DNA of 64,000 bases, taken from NCBI RefSeq assembly GCF_900142805.1, contig NZ_FRCF01000002.1, positions 620,001 to 684,000 on the forward strand, written 5' to 3'. Shown in pieces: positions 1 to 10,345 of the stretch. Made by a program: the position numbers and the translations under genes. Numbering within the stretch: the stretch's first letter is position 1; each line of letters opens with the position of its first letter. The notes beneath the pieces are model-generated. The model saw only the letters and a list, made by a program, of their open reading frames with translations. It was not told the origin of the DNA and ran no database searches. This DNA comes from Lacicoccus alkaliphilus DSM 16010. GTDB lineage: Bacteria > Bacillota > Bacilli > Staphylococcales > Salinicoccaceae.

Positions 1-494
1 TCCGACTCGCTGAGGACAGCGTCTGTACGTCCGAGCTGTATATAGACGAAACGGTGGTCCACCCTGTCGATCAGACCGGTCATCACTTCATCTTCTTTGT
101 CGATGAATTCATCATACAGGATGCCGCGCTCGGCATCCCGCAGCCTCTGCATCACCGCCTGCTTCGCTGCCTGTGCACCGACACGGTTGAAATCTTTGGG
201 GGTCACATCCTCATCAAATGGATCCCCGATTTCATAGGCGGGATTCACTGTACGTGCAGTTTCCAGATCGACTTCCCCCGTCGGATCCTCGACTTCCTCC
301 ACGACATCTTTACGTGAAATCACACGGTAGCTGCCGTTTGTGATGTTCAGATCAACTTTGACGTTTCTGTGCTGCGTGTAATTCTTTTTATAAGCAGTCA
401 ACAGCGCTGCTTCAATTGTTTCTATCAATATTTCCCTTGGAATGCTCTTTTCTTTTTCAAGGTATTCCATGGCATTCAATAATTCCTGGTTCAC
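1..494 (-). CDS. nusA: Transcription termination/antitermination factor NusA (N-terminal part, cut by window edge)
   Basis: The minus-strand frame open to the window edge gives about 164 residues beginning MNQELLNAMEYLEKEK, which match the NusA N-terminal RNA-polymerase-binding domain and the start of the S1 domain. NusA binds RNA polymerase and enhances pausing and intrinsic termination. The start is a GTG at 494-492, preceded seven bases upstream by a strong GGAGGAGAT ribosome binding site. It follows rimP by 16 bases, the usual rimP-nusA order. The S1 remainder and the KH domains lie outside the window. Confidence 0.93.
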   Translation of the reverse strand, partial: MNQELLNAMEYLEKEKSIPREILIETIEAALLTAYKKNYTQHRNVKVDLNITNGSYRVISRKDVVEEVEDPTGEVDLETARTVNPAYEIGDPFDEDVTPKDFNRVGAQAAKQAVMQRLRDAERGILYDEFIDKEDEVMTGLIDRVDHRFVYIQLGRTDAVLSES

Positions 495-510
495 AATTTA
501 TCTCCTCCGA

Positions 511-978
511 TCAGATTAATACTGCTTTCCTTAAAGTGGCGATTTTCTCACGGTCGACCGTGATGGTTTTTTTTCTGGTCTTGTCTTTGTACTCCACAGT
601 AACAGTGTCCTGATCGTAGGACTTCAATATGCCTGTCCACTCTTTTTCACCGTTAATCTGCTGGTAGGTCTTCACATAGATGCCGCTGTCCAGAGTCAGT
701 TCCAGATCTTCGTCATTCTTGATCGGACGTTCGGCTCCCGGGGAGGAGACATCCAGAAAATAAGCACCTTTCACAATATCCCACTCATCCAGTTTTTCAC
801 TGACCACTTCGCTTGCGGCTGCACAGTCCTCAAGGGTGATGCCGCCCTTTTTATCAAGATAGAGCCTCAGGAAATTATCCTTGCCTTCTTTGACGTATTC
901 CACTTCGATGAGCTTGAAGCCGAGCGCTTCGACCACTGGCGAAGCATTGTCAAAAACCTTTTGTTCAGTATGATTCAT
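511..978 (-). CDS. rimP: Ribosome maturation factor RimP
   Basis: A 155-residue protein starting MNHTEQKVFDNASPVVEALG, the normal size and N-terminus of RimP, which assists 30S subunit assembly. The ATG at 978 is chosen because AAAGGAGG sits just upstream; the frame stays open further upstream, but that part is leader RNA containing a terminator hairpin. It is first in the rimP-nusA transcript. The two-domain fold is inferred from overall similarity (LYLDKKGGITLEDCAAAS in the N-terminal half, a Sm-like C-terminal part). Confidence 0.93.
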   Translation of the reverse strand: MNHTEQKVFDNASPVVEALGFKLIEVEYVKEGKDNFLRLYLDKKGGITLEDCAAASEVVSEKLDEWDIVKGAYFLDVSSPGAERPIKNDEDLELTLDSGIYVKTYQQINGEKEWTGILKSYDQDTVTVEYKDKTRKKTITVDREKIATLRKAVLI

Positions 979-1002
979 CCCAAAATCGCCTCCTTTAAAC
1001 GT

Positions 1003-1029
1003 AAGAAAAGAACGGGCGGACCCGTTCTT
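1003..1029 (-). terminator. Hairpin with interrupted U-tract in the rimP-nusA leader
   Basis: On the minus strand GAACGGG, loop, CCCGTTC is followed by TTTTCTT. It lies between a good promoter (1062-1090) and the rimP ribosome binding site, so it sits in the 5' leader. It may also end transcripts coming from polC. See the finding on NusA autoregulation. Confidence 0.75.
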
Positions 1030-1061
1030 CTCCATGTGCATGAGTATTAATATCACTGACT

Positions 1062-1090
1062 ATGATACCATATTCCCAATTGTTATGCAA
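1062..1090 (-). promoter_or_regulatory. Probable sigma-A promoter of rimP-nusA
   Basis: On the minus strand TTGCAT (1090-1085), a 17-base spacer and TATCAT (1067-1062). The predicted start near 1055 places the leader hairpin inside the transcript, about 75 bases ahead of the rimP ATG. Confidence 0.6.
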
Positions 1091-1097
1091 CTTTACA

Positions 1098-4000
1098 TTA
1101 CAGGTCAAAAATTGATAACTGGGCTTTATCGGGCAGATGATCAAGGGTGCCGAGCTCGGTCAGGTACTCCACCACTTTCTGTGCGACACCGCCCCGTTTA
1201 TTCAGATCTTCTTTGGATATGAACGGCTCCTCTTCCCTTGTCGCAACAATTCTCTTCGCAACGTTTGCCCCGAGACCCGGTACTGCGATGAAAGGCGGTA
1301 TCAGTCCGTCTCCGGTGAGTTTAAATTCAAATGCATCCGATTTTTCTATGTCCACAGGGTGCATTTTATACCCTCTATGGGCCATTTCATTGACGATTTC
1401 AAGAACCACCAGCGTGTCTTTTTCTTTTTTTGTCAGCTCGTGGAAGTTGCCGTTCATCTCTTTGACCTTATGGCGGATGGTGGATTTATCCTTCACCATC
1501 GTCAAAAGATCGAAATCCGATGCCCTCACCGTGAAGTAACTTGCATAGTAGTAGAGCGGATGATGCACTTTGAAGTAGGCGATGCGCACGGCCATCAGCA
1601 CATAGGCCGCGGCGTGGGCTTTCGGGAACATGTATTTTATCTTTTTACATGAATCGATGTACCATTCCTCGACACCGTTCTCCCGCATGGCAGCTTCGTG
1701 TTCCTCGGTCAGCCCTTTCCCCTTCCTGACCTTCTCCATGATGTTGAAGGCGAGGGAGGGTTCAAGGCCTTTGTACATCAGGGTGACCATGATGTCGTCA
1801 CGGCACCCGATGACGTTGGATAAGTCGCATGTCCCCCGCCTGATCAGGTCCTGTGCATTGCCGAGCCATACATCCGTGCCGTGTGAAAGCCCTGAAATCT
1901 GCACCAGCTCACTGAATGTGGAAGGCTTTGTATCCTCCAGCATCTGCCGCACGAATCCGGTGCCGAATTCCGGCACTCCGAGCGTACCCGTCTTACAGAT
2001 GATGTCGTCTTCCGTGACACCGAGCGCCTGCGGTGAACTGAAGAGGCTCATGGTCTCCTCATCATCCGTCGGCAGGGTCTTCGGATCGATGTGTGAAAGG
2101 TCCTGAAGCATGCGGATCATCGTCGGGTCATCGTGTCCAAGTATGTCGAGCTTCAATAAGTTATTGTCTATCGAATGGAAATCGAAATGGGTCGTCTTCC
2201 ATTCCGCTTCGATGTCATCGGCCGGATACTGGATCGGTGTGAAATCGTATATATCCATGTCGTCAGGCACTACGATGATGCCGCCCGGGTGCTGTCCGGT
2301 CGTCCGTTTCACCCCTGAGCACCCTTTGACGAGGCGGTCGATTTCTGCACCGCGCCGTGTGATGCCGTGATCGTTCATATAGCCTTTCACGTAACCGTAT
2401 GCCGTCTTCTCGGCGACGGTGCCGATCGTCCCCGCCCTGAAGACATAATCTTCACCGAACAGATCTTTAGTATAACCATGGGCCTTCGGCTGATAATCCC
2501 CGCTGAAGTTCAAATCGATATCCGGCACTTTGTCGCCTTTGAAGCCAAGGAACGTCTCAAACGGGATGTCCTGCCCTTCCTTTGTCAGGGGGGCGCCACA
2601 CGCTTCACATGATTTGTCCGGAAGATCGTACCCCGATGACACACTACCGTCCATGAAGAAGGTTGAGTCCTTGCAGCCCGGACAGATGTAATGCGGCGGC
2701 AGCGGGTTCACTTCGGTGATTTCGGTCATCGTCGCAACAAAGCTCGAGCCGACGGAACCGCGGGAGCCGACGAGGTATCCGTCATCAAGTGATTTCTTCA
2801 CAAGCTTCTGACTGATCAGGTAGATGACGCTGAAACCATTTCCGATGATGCTCTCCAGCTCTTTTTCGAGCCTGTCCACGACGATGTCCGGGAGTTCTTC
2901 GCCGTACAGTGCTTTTGCGTTGCTGTAGCTCATATCCCTGATTTCATCATTCGCACCGTCAATATTCGGTGTATAGAGTTCATCTTTGATCGGCTTGACC
3001 ACATCTATGCTGTCTGCCAGATCATTCGGCGCTTCGATCACAATTTTCTTTCTGGTTGCTTCATCGAGGAAGCTGAAGTCCTCATACATTTCGGCAGTCG
3101 AACGGAAATGGGCATCCGGCAGGCGGCCGCGGCTCAACGGATTGCCCGGGTTGCTTTTGACCAGGATTTCACGGCACAGCTTGTCCGATTCATCCAGATA
3201 ATGCACATTCCCCGTTGCAACGACCGGTTTGCCGAGCTCATCCCCCGCCTTGATGATGTTTGTGATGATCTCCTCGAGCGTCTTCTCGCTCCTGACGATT
3301 TCCCTGTCGAGCAGCCTTCTGTATAGCGGCTTCGGGAATACTTCAAGGTAGTCATAGAACCCGGCGACCGCTTTGGCATCTTCGTAGGGCTTCTGCATCA
3401 TTGCAGTGAACACTTCCCCCTGATCGCACGCACTGCCAACAAGAATGCCTTCCCGGTGCTTTTCAAGTACATTTTTACGTATCCTCGGTGTCCTGTAGAA
3501 GTGGTCCGTCAGGGAGTAAGAAACGATTTTGAACAAATTCTTCAACCCTGTCTGATTTTGCACCAGAAGCGTGACGTGGGAAGGCATTGCACGCTTATAC
3601 GCATCTTCACTCCTGAGCTTGTCGTTTATATCGATGTGATTGCTCACACCCATCTCTTTCAACTGGTAAAGCATTTTAATGAATATATAGGCAGTGGCCT
3701 CGGCGTCGTAGATCGCCCGGTGGTGCTGGGTCAGCTCGACATTGTACTTTTTGGCGAGGATGTTCAATCCGTGCTTCTTGAAGTCGGTGTTGATCGTCCG
3801 CGATAATTCAAGCGTGTCGATGACGCCATTCTGATAGCTTCCGAAACCCTCTGCCTGATAGGCGGCTTCAATGAAGCCCATATCGAAACTGGCGTTGTGG
3901 GCGACGAAAATCGCATCTCCGACCCACTCCCTGAAGTCGGTGATGACTTCACTGACCGGCGGTGCACCGACGAGCATGTCATCGGTGATGCCGGTGATTT

Positions 4001-5378
4001 CCTTGATCGTTTCCGTGAGCGGCTCGCCCGGGTTGCTGAATGCCTCGAAGCGATCGATGATTTCGCCGCCCTTCACTTTGACGCCTGCGAGTTCGATGAT
4101 CTTATCGTATTTTGATGACAGTCCCGTCGTCTCCACGTCAAAAACGACATATTCGTGGTTTTCAAGGTCGATGTCCTGAGATTTATACGCGATGTCCGCA
4201 CCGTCATCCACAAGCAGCCCTTCCATGCCGAAAATGACTTTCACTCCGGTATCCTGGGATGCATAATACGCATCCGGAAAAGCCTGCACGTTGTTATGGT
4301 CGGTGATGGCGATCGCCCGGTGTCCGAAGTCCTTCGCCCTCTTGACAAATTCGTTGATGTGGTTCAGTCCGTCCATCTGACTCATGGCGGAATGCAGGTG
4401 GAGTTCCACCCGCTTATCTTCCATTGCATCTTTTTTGGGCGGTTTATTGACGGCAGTCAGGTTCTTGATGTTCAGTACGAGGTCTTTGACGAAGTCGTCA
4501 TACTCGACATTACCTTCGATGATCACCCAATCATTTTCACCGAGTGCATCGAACACCGCTTCATCACCCTTGTTGTTCCTTGAGAACATTTTGGCGCTGA
4601 TCGAGTCGCTGTAGTCCGTGATCTTGATGTTCAGTATCTGTCTCCCTGTACGCAGTACTTTGACGTCTTTATCAAAGATGACGCCTTCGATTTTCACGTT
4701 GAATTCTTCGTCGAGGACGTTGGCGAGCGGTCTCACGCCGTCGAAGCTGACATGCTTTCCGATCTGCTTTTCGACCGCTTCGCCCTCATCCCTCTGCTGC
4801 TCCTTCATCTCTTCCTGATGTGAGATGAAATTCTGCACGAGCTCCGTCTTTTCTTCCTGCAGACGATTTTCAAGATTTTCACGTTTCTCGGCATCCATGT
4901 CTGCATCCACGCTGAATTCGATATCCCCGATGGCCATTCCGAACGCATGATAGGCATCTTTCAGGTTGCCGTTGACGTGCTTATTGAAATGAGCCCTTGT
5001 TATTTCGTTCTGTACATTGAAGGTCAGTATGCCGTCGCTGTATTCTTTTTTACAGTTCAACAGCTGATATCTGACATTATCGTTAATCTTCAAATACAGT
5101 AATACATCTTCCAGGTAGTCGATCACGTTGGCATCCGAAAAATGATCGCTCGTCAAAGTCACTTCGATGTCAGCGATATCCGCAAATGCTTTTTTGATAT
5201 TTTCGATCAATAAAAGCCTGAGGGAGGCGGGAATCAGTTTTTCAAAGTGTAACTGGAAATGGAACAACCTCTGTTCATCGTCCACAATGACTTTTTTGAG
5301 CACCCCACTTGTGAGGTGCTCATTCATTTCTATATTCGCCTGTGATAATAAAATTTTAAACTGCTCATGCCCCTGCAT
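1098..5378 (-). CDS. polC: DNA polymerase III alpha subunit, PolC type
   Basis: A 1426-residue Gram-positive replicative polymerase. Seen in order: an N-terminal OB region, a PHP domain (VELHLHSAMSQMDG), an inserted DEDD 3'-5' exonuclease (FDVETTGLSSKYDKIIE, then later HNASFD), the second PHP part, a zinc-binding segment with CPGC and CEAC, and the polymerase core with PDIDLNFSGDYQ carrying catalytic aspartates, followed by helix-hairpin-helix and C-terminal parts. It copies the chromosome together with DnaE. Length fits the family (about 1430-1440). The ATG at 5378 has AGGAG eight bases upstream. It is the last gene of the uppS-cdsA-dxr-rseP-proS-polC run, 40 bases after proS. Confidence 0.98.
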   Translation of the reverse strand: MQGHEQFKILLSQANIEMNEHLTSGVLKKVIVDDEQRLFHFQLHFEKLIPASLRLLLIENIKKAFADIADIEVTLTSDHFSDANVIDYLEDVLLYLKINDNVRYQLLNCKKEYSDGILTFNVQNEITRAHFNKHVNGNLKDAYHAFGMAIGDIEFSVDADMDAEKRENLENRLQEEKTELVQNFISHQEEMKEQQRDEGEAVEKQIGKHVSFDGVRPLANVLDEEFNVKIEGVIFDKDVKVLRTGRQILNIKITDYSDSISAKMFSRNNKGDEAVFDALGENDWVIIEGNVEYDDFVKDLVLNIKNLTAVNKPPKKDAMEDKRVELHLHSAMSQMDGLNHINEFVKRAKDFGHRAIAITDHNNVQAFPDAYYASQDTGVKVIFGMEGLLVDDGADIAYKSQDIDLENHEYVVFDVETTGLSSKYDKIIELAGVKVKGGEIIDRFEAFSNPGEPLTETIKEITGITDDMLVGAPPVSEVITDFREWVGDAIFVAHNASFDMGFIEAAYQAEGFGSYQNGVIDTLELSRTINTDFKKHGLNILAKKYNVELTQHHRAIYDAEATAYIFIKMLYQLKEMGVSNHIDINDKLRSEDAYKRAMPSHVTLLVQNQTGLKNLFKIVSYSLTDHFYRTPRIRKNVLEKHREGILVGSACDQGEVFTAMMQKPYEDAKAVAGFYDYLEVFPKPLYRRLLDREIVRSEKTLEEIITNIIKAGDELGKPVVATGNVHYLDESDKLCREILVKSNPGNPLSRGRLPDAHFRSTAEMYEDFSFLDEATRKKIVIEAPNDLADSIDVVKPIKDELYTPNIDGANDEIRDMSYSNAKALYGEELPDIVVDRLEKELESIIGNGFSVIYLISQKLVKKSLDDGYLVGSRGSVGSSFVATMTEITEVNPLPPHYICPGCKDSTFFMDGSVSSGYDLPDKSCEACGAPLTKEGQDIPFETFLGFKGDKVPDIDLNFSGDYQPKAHGYTKDLFGEDYVFRAGTIGTVAEKTAYGYVKGYMNDHGITRRGAEIDRLVKGCSGVKRTTGQHPGGIIVVPDDMDIYDFTPIQYPADDIEAEWKTTHFDFHSIDNNLLKLDILGHDDPTMIRMLQDLSHIDPKTLPTDDEETMSLFSSPQALGVTEDDIICKTGTLGVPEFGTGFVRQMLEDTKPSTFSELVQISGLSHGTDVWLGNAQDLIRRGTCDLSNVIGCRDDIMVTLMYKGLEPSLAFNIMEKVRKGKGLTEEHEAAMRENGVEEWYIDSCKKIKYMFPKAHAAAYVLMAVRIAYFKVHHPLYYYASYFTVRASDFDLLTMVKDKSTIRHKVKEMNGNFHELTKKEKDTLVVLEIVNEMAHRGYKMHPVDIEKSDAFEFKLTGDGLIPPFIAVPGLGANVAKRIVATREEEPFISKEDLNKRGGVAQKVVEYLTELGTLDHLPDKAQLSIFDL

Positions 5379-5418
5379 TCACAACACTCCTAAACCTGAT
5401 AACTTGCGGGCGTATGAA

Positions 5419-7104
5419 TCAATACTCATTTATGAACTTTAAAACATCGTCAATTTCGACATCTTCGCTTTTTTCATCCGTGCGTTTCTTCACTTCCACC
5501 ACGCCGTCTTTCGCCCCGCGTCCGACCACGATGCGGTAAGGCAGGCCGATGAGGTCCGAGTCGGCGAACTTCACACCCGCCCTCTCATTACGGTCATCAT
5601 ACAGCACCCTGTACTTTTCCTGAAGTGATTCATAAAGGTCTTCCGCCACCTTCAAAATCGTCTCATCCTTAGTGTTGGCAGTGATGATATGGATATCGAA
5701 CGGGGTGACCGATTCGGGCCAGATGATGCCTCGCTCATCATGGTGGCTTTCGATTATCGCAGAAAGCGTCCTCGAGACGCCGACACCGTAGCAGCCCATC
5801 ATGACGGGCACGCTTCGGCCGTTCTCATCAAGGACATTCAGACCCATGGACTCCGAGTACTTGGTTCCGAGCTTGAAGACCTGTCCGACCTCGATGCCCT
5901 TCATGAACTTGACAGGACCGCTGCCATCCGCCGCCGTCTCACCTTCATTGATGAACCTGAAATCCCCGATGCCCTTCACGTCAAAATCCCTGTGATGATT
6001 GACGTTGACATAATGGTGGTCGGTCTCGTTCGCACCTGTCGGATAATTCACCATCGCATCCACCTGATAATCCAGATAGACCGGAATTTCCGTATTGACG
6101 GGCCCGAGGCTTCCCGGTGTTGCATTGAAATGTTTCATGATCTCATCTTCATCTGCAAATTCGATCTCTTCTTCCGCATTGAAGAAAGACTTCACTTTGA
6201 CATCATTCAGCACCTGGTCCCCGCGTACGAGGATCATCAGGAACTCCCCGTTGATTTTGACGACCATCGTCTTCGTCGTTTCCTGAAGCGCAATCCCGAG
6301 GTGGTCTGACAGCGACTGGCATGAAGTGACGCCCGGTGTTTCCACTTTCGTCATCTCCTTTTGTTCATCCGCCGATTTTTCCATCGGCTGGCATTCGGCT
6401 TTTTCAATATTCGCCGCATAATCGCTCTCTTCCGTATAGGCGATCGTATCTTCACCGATGTCGGCAAGTGCCATGAATTCATGGGTATGGCTGCCTCCGA
6501 TTGCGCCTGAATCCGCTTCGACGGCGCGGTAGTTCAGCCCCATGCGTGAGAATATGTTTGAATACGCCTGATACATATCGTTGTAAGTCTTCGTCAATGA
6601 CTCATCATCCGTATGGAACGAATAGGCGTCTTTCATGATGAACTCCCTGCCGCGGAGCAGCCCGTATCTCGGCCGCAGTTCATCACGGAACTTCGTCTGG
6701 ATCTGGAACAGTGTCAGCGGCAGTTTCTTATAGCTCCTGAGCTCGTCCCGGAGGAGGGCCACGATCATTTCCTCATGCGTCGGTCCGAGGGCGAATTCGC
6801 GCCCGTGACGGTCTTTCATCCTCATCAGTTCACTGCCGTAGGCATCCCAGCGTCCGGACTCTTCCCATAACTCTTTAGGATGCAGCACGGGCATATGGAT
6901 TTCCACCCCGCCGATCTTATTCATCTCTTCACGGACGATTTTTTCTATGTTGTGCAGTACAAGCCTTGTGATCGGCAGGTATGTGTAGATTCCGCTCGCC
7001 ATCTGCTTGATCATGCCCGCCTTCAGCATCAGGCGGTGGCTCAGGCTCTCAGCGTCCTGCGGTGTCTCTCTTAAAGTCGGGATAAACATTTGTGACTGTC
7101 TCAT
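5419..7104 (-). CDS. proS: Prolyl-tRNA synthetase, bacterial type with editing insertion
   Basis: A class II aminoacyl-tRNA synthetase of 561 residues that charges tRNA-Pro. The N-terminus [20 protein letters not shown], class II motif 2 ([25 protein letters not shown], in part) and motif 3 near GCYGVGVSR are visible. The central 200 residues between motifs 2 and 3 are the editing domain of the bacterial type, and an anticodon-binding domain ends the protein. An upstream in-frame GTG at 7113 is rejected, because AGGAG spaced eight bases before the ATG at 7104 fits better. No T-box leader precedes it; it is inside an operon. Confidence 0.97.
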   Translation of the reverse strand: MRQSQMFIPTLRETPQDAESLSHRLMLKAGMIKQMASGIYTYLPITRLVLHNIEKIVREEMNKIGGVEIHMPVLHPKELWEESGRWDAYGSELMRMKDRHGREFALGPTHEEMIVALLRDELRSYKKLPLTLFQIQTKFRDELRPRYGLLRGREFIMKDAYSFHTDDESLTKTYNDMYQAYSNIFSRMGLNYRAVEADSGAIGGSHTHEFMALADIGEDTIAYTEESDYAANIEKAECQPMEKSADEQKEMTKVETPGVTSCQSLSDHLGIALQETTKTMVVKINGEFLMILVRGDQVLNDVKVKSFFNAEEEIEFADEDEIMKHFNATPGSLGPVNTEIPVYLDYQVDAMVNYPTGANETDHHYVNVNHHRDFDVKGIGDFRFINEGETAADGSGPVKFMKGIEVGQVFKLGTKYSESMGLNVLDENGRSVPVMMGCYGVGVSRTLSAIIESHHDERGIIWPESVTPFDIHIITANTKDETILKVAEDLYESLQEKYRVLYDDRNERAGVKFADSDLIGLPYRIVVGRGAKDGVVEVKKRTDEKSEDVEIDDVLKFINEY

Positions 7105-7115
7105 GTGACTCACTC

Positions 7116-8399
7116 CTATAGGAAAAATGTTTTGATGTCGTTCCAGGTGACAAGCACCATTACTACCAGTAAGAACAATACTCCGAGCAACTGTATGTTC
7201 AGTTCGACCCTTTTGTTGAGCGGTTTTCTGAATATGCCTTCATATAATACAAAGAGTATCCGTCCGCCGTCCAATGCCGGTATCGGCAGCAGGTTCATTA
7301 TGCCGAGATTGACGCTGAGAACGGCGGTGAAGTTCATCAGCACCAGGAGCCCCTGGGCCGCCACTTCCTCAGTCACATAATATATGCCGACCGGACCGTT
7401 CAGCATGTCGAATGAAAATGTGCCTTCGAATATGCTGATGAATAGTTGGACCACAAGTTCAAATATCAGTGTACCCATTTCAAAAGTCTGCTGGACACCC
7501 CACCACAGCGGTGCAACGGTGCCTTGTTCAAATTCTGCACCTATGCCTATGATCAGCCGTTCCACCACTTCGCCGTCAGGCAGTTCAGTCGATTCCACAA
7601 CAGGCGTCATCTCCACTTCCCGTGTTTCCCCTTCATTCTCTACAACGATATCGAGCTCAGAATCTCCATGCTGCTGGATCATCGCTGACATATGGTCCCA
7701 ACTGTCCACTTCGTTGCCGTTGATGCTGAGGAGGCGGTCACCTTCTTCTATCCCCGCTTCTTCAGCGGGTGTATCTTCGGCGACCACGCCGACGACCGGC
7801 TCATCGGTCGCTTTCCCGTTGATGTAGAACAGCGTTGTGAATAAAACAAAAGCCAGTACAAAATTCATTAAAGGTCCTGCAAATAAAGTCCAGAATCTTG
7901 CCATGACGGATTTCGACTCGAAACGTGCCGAAGCCGGCGCAATGCGCTCAAGCTCCGAATCCTGCACGAAATAAGCCTCATGTGCGATTTTATATGAAGT
8001 TTCAACATCGTCGTAAGTACGCACGGCCCTCACAGTCATCGCTTTCTGGATATCTGCACTGACCACTTCTATTTCTTCTATGTCGTTGAAGTTATGCTTG
8101 TCATCAAGCAGGATGTGGGAAATTTCACCGAGGTCGTTCAATTTCAGCTGGACGCGCATGCCGGGGTTCAGGGGATTGACTTCCATTTCACTGGAGGCCA
8201 TTCTGACATAACCGCCTATCGGCAGCAGTCGGATTGTATACACAGTATCATTGAATTTGTAGGAAAAAATTTTTGGTCCCATTCCGATTGCAAACTCGGG
8301 ACACATTATACCTGCACGTTTTGCAACTATCAGGTGGCCAAGTTCGTGAACAGTGACCAGCACACCGAATACGACTATAAAAGCTAAAATGCCGGTCAA
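7116..8399 (-). CDS. rseP: Site-2 intramembrane metalloprotease RseP (RasP/Eep)
   Basis: A membrane-embedded zinc protease that cleaves anti-sigma factors and signal-peptide remnants within the bilayer. The HELGH zinc motif is in the first transmembrane helix, a PDZ domain ([23 protein letters not shown], in part) lies mid-protein, and [15 protein letters not shown] supplies the third zinc ligand. The start is uncertain: a GTG at 8408 overlaps the dxr stop but has no good ribosome binding site, while a TTG at 8399 has GAGGTGA five bases upstream, so TTG is preferred (427 residues). It lies between dxr and proS as in Bacillus. Confidence 0.95.
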   Translation of the reverse strand: MTGILAFIVVFGVLVTVHELGHLIVAKRAGIMCPEFAIGMGPKIFSYKFNDTVYTIRLLPIGGYVRMASSEMEVNPLNPGMRVQLKLNDLGEISHILLDDKHNFNDIEEIEVVSADIQKAMTVRAVRTYDDVETSYKIAHEAYFVQDSELERIAPASARFESKSVMARFWTLFAGPLMNFVLAFVLFTTLFYINGKATDEPVVGVVAEDTPAEEAGIEEGDRLLSINGNEVDSWDHMSAMIQQHGDSELDIVVENEGETREVEMTPVVESTELPDGEVVERLIIGIGAEFEQGTVAPLWWGVQQTFEMGTLIFELVVQLFISIFEGTFSFDMLNGPVGIYYVTEEVAAQGLLVLMNFTAVLSVNLGIMNLLPIPALDGGRILFVLYEGIFRKPLNKRVELNIQLLGVLFLLVVMVLVTWNDIKTFFL

Positions 8400-8404
8400 A
8401 TCTA

Positions 8405-9529
8405 TCACCTCATGTCCGATTTAAATATTTCATCATAATAAAGGATCGTTTCCAAATCAGGTTCATCGATCACTTCATGTCCGTTCATACGTAATTCTAC
8501 TATCTTTTCTATATCAAGAAAAGAAATCTCGCCTTTCAGGAAGCGGTCCACGGCATACTCGTTCGATGCGTTCATGACCGCAGGCATCGTGCCGCCGATT
8601 TCAACCGCTTCGTATGCGAGCTTCAGCATCCTGAAACGCTCGAAATCCATCGGTTTGAAGTTCAGCTGGGTGAGGGTGTCGAAATCGAGCGGATTGTCCA
8701 TCGCCAGGCGCTCGGGATGACTGAAGGCGAACTGGATGGGCCCTTTCATATCCGAATTGCCAAGCTGAGCGATGATGCTGTTGTCCACGAACTCGACCAT
8801 CGAATGAATGGTGCTCTCCCTGTGCAGCAGCGTGGAAATCCGATCGACTTCAAGGTCGAAGAGCCATTTCGCTTCGATGACTTCAAGACCTTTATTCATC
8901 ATGGTGGCGGAGTCGATCGTGATCTTTCTGCCCATCGCCCAGTTCGGATGGTTCAGTGCATCGGCCAGTGTCACATCATGCAATTCATCTCTTGAAAGGT
9001 CCCTGAATGAACCGCCGCTTGCGGTGATGATGAGCCGTTTGATCTCGGAGGGGGATTCGCCCCTCATGCACTGGAAGATTGCCGAATGCTCCGAATCCAC
9101 GGGTATGATCTGCACATCGTGTTCACGGGCTTTGTCCATGACGATTTCACCGGCGGCGACAAGCGTTTCCTTGTTCGCAAGGGCGATGTCCTTGCCATTT
9201 TCTATCGCTGTGAGTGTCGGCGGGAGGCCGATACTGCCCATCACTGCGGTAAGCAGCATATCACTGTCATCTGCAGCCACGGCCTGGAGACCGTCCTCCC
9301 CGCTCACAAATGTGATGGTAGGATACCGGGCCTCCAGCGATTTCCGGTCTCCATCATCCATGACGGATACCATCTTCGGAGTGACCGATGCCAGTATTTC
9401 ATGCAGCCGTGTTGTGTTGCGGCCTATTGACATGCTCTCCAGCTCGAACCGGTCCCGATTATTTTTCAGCACCTCGATCGCCTGTGTGCCGATGGAGCCC
9501 GTTGCTCCCAGTATTGAAATCTTTTTCAT
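8405..9529 (-). CDS. dxr: 1-deoxy-D-xylulose 5-phosphate reductoisomerase
   Basis: Converts DXP to MEP using NADPH, the committed step of the non-mevalonate isoprenoid pathway. A 374-residue protein with the Rossmann motif GATGSIGTQ at the N-terminus, metal-binding DSEHSAIFQ, and NHPNWAMGRKITIDSATMMN around the active site. The ATG at 9529 is preceded by GGAGTG; a GTG three codons upstream is less likely. The neighbours cdsA and uppS act in lipid-carrier synthesis, and undecaprenyl diphosphate is an isoprenoid, so the operon joins precursor and carrier synthesis. Staphylococcus lacks this gene and uses mevalonate. Confidence 0.97.
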   Translation of the reverse strand: MKKISILGATGSIGTQAIEVLKNNRDRFELESMSIGRNTTRLHEILASVTPKMVSVMDDGDRKSLEARYPTITFVSGEDGLQAVAADDSDMLLTAVMGSIGLPPTLTAIENGKDIALANKETLVAAGEIVMDKAREHDVQIIPVDSEHSAIFQCMRGESPSEIKRLIITASGGSFRDLSRDELHDVTLADALNHPNWAMGRKITIDSATMMNKGLEVIEAKWLFDLEVDRISTLLHRESTIHSMVEFVDNSIIAQLGNSDMKGPIQFAFSHPERLAMDNPLDFDTLTQLNFKPMDFERFRMLKLAYEAVEIGGTMPAVMNASNEYAVDRFLKGEISFLDIEKIVELRMNGHEVIDEPDLETILYYDEIFKSDMR

Positions 9530-9547
9530 GATCCACACTCCATAAAC

Positions 9548-10342
9548 TTAACTCACCAATGGAAGGATATTCATCAGTGGCAGAACAAATATGAAACTGT
9601 CGAAACGGTCCAATACACCGCCGTGCCCAGGCAGCAGACTGCCGGAATCCTTGACGTCGAAGTGGCGTTTCAGGGCAGATTCCACAAGGTCGCCGAGCTG
9701 CCCGGACACACTCAGTATCATGGTGTATAAGATGAGCAGAATGACGTGGGGGTTGTCTATCAGGCCGAAGAGGCTGAATATGACCGCAAGCAGCACACTC
9801 GACAATATCCCGCCCACAAAGCCTTCGACAGTTTTATTCGGGCTGATCTGCGGCCATAATTTCCTTTTGCCGAACGTCCGCCCTGCCAAATAAGCACCGG
9901 TGTCGGTCATCCAGACGATCAGAAGTGCATATAGTATGAAGATCAAGCCTGCTTCCCTAGTCTCATAGAAATACATGAACCCGATGCCGATATAGGCGAC
10001 TGCGAGTACACAAAAACCCATATCCACAAATGAGAACCTGTTCTTGCTGATGACGGTGAAGCTCAGCATCAACAGGGCCATGACGATGATCATGTCGACC
10101 TGTATGTCTGTAATCATGGTGATGAAAGGGTAATCCGCCCGCGGCAGAATCAATATTGATAATGCGATCAATGAGAGAATTCCGGGAATCGAAAATATAT
10201 GTATACGGTTCATCTTCAGAATTTCATATAAAGCGGTCAGAGCAAGAAGGTATACTGCGATGAGCATCGGCCAGGAGCCGATCACGATAATGGGAATGAA
10301 AAGCAACAATGCAATAACAGCAGTAATTGTCCTGGTCCTCAC
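9548..10342 (-). CDS. cdsA: Phosphatidate cytidylyltransferase (CDP-diglyceride synthase)
   Basis: Makes CDP-diacylglycerol from phosphatidate and CTP for phospholipid synthesis in the membrane. 264 residues, almost all hydrophobic helices, with the C-terminal family signature SALKRHFDVKDSG followed by PGHGGVLDRFDS. A GTG start at 10342 has a perfect GGAGGT seven bases upstream. It follows uppS by three bases. Confidence 0.96.
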   Translation of the reverse strand: MRTRTITAVIALLLFIPIIVIGSWPMLIAVYLLALTALYEILKMNRIHIFSIPGILSLIALSILILPRADYPFITMITDIQVDMIIVMALLMLSFTVISKNRFSFVDMGFCVLAVAYIGIGFMYFYETREAGLIFILYALLIVWMTDTGAYLAGRTFGKRKLWPQISPNKTVEGFVGGILSSVLLAVIFSLFGLIDNPHVILLILYTMILSVSGQLGDLVESALKRHFDVKDSGSLLPGHGGVLDRFDSFIFVLPLMNILPLVS

Positions 10343-10345
10343 ATT

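Noticed and set aside
7105-7130. T-box leader for proS
   Set aside because: Only about 10 bases separate rseP and proS; there is no room for a T-box.
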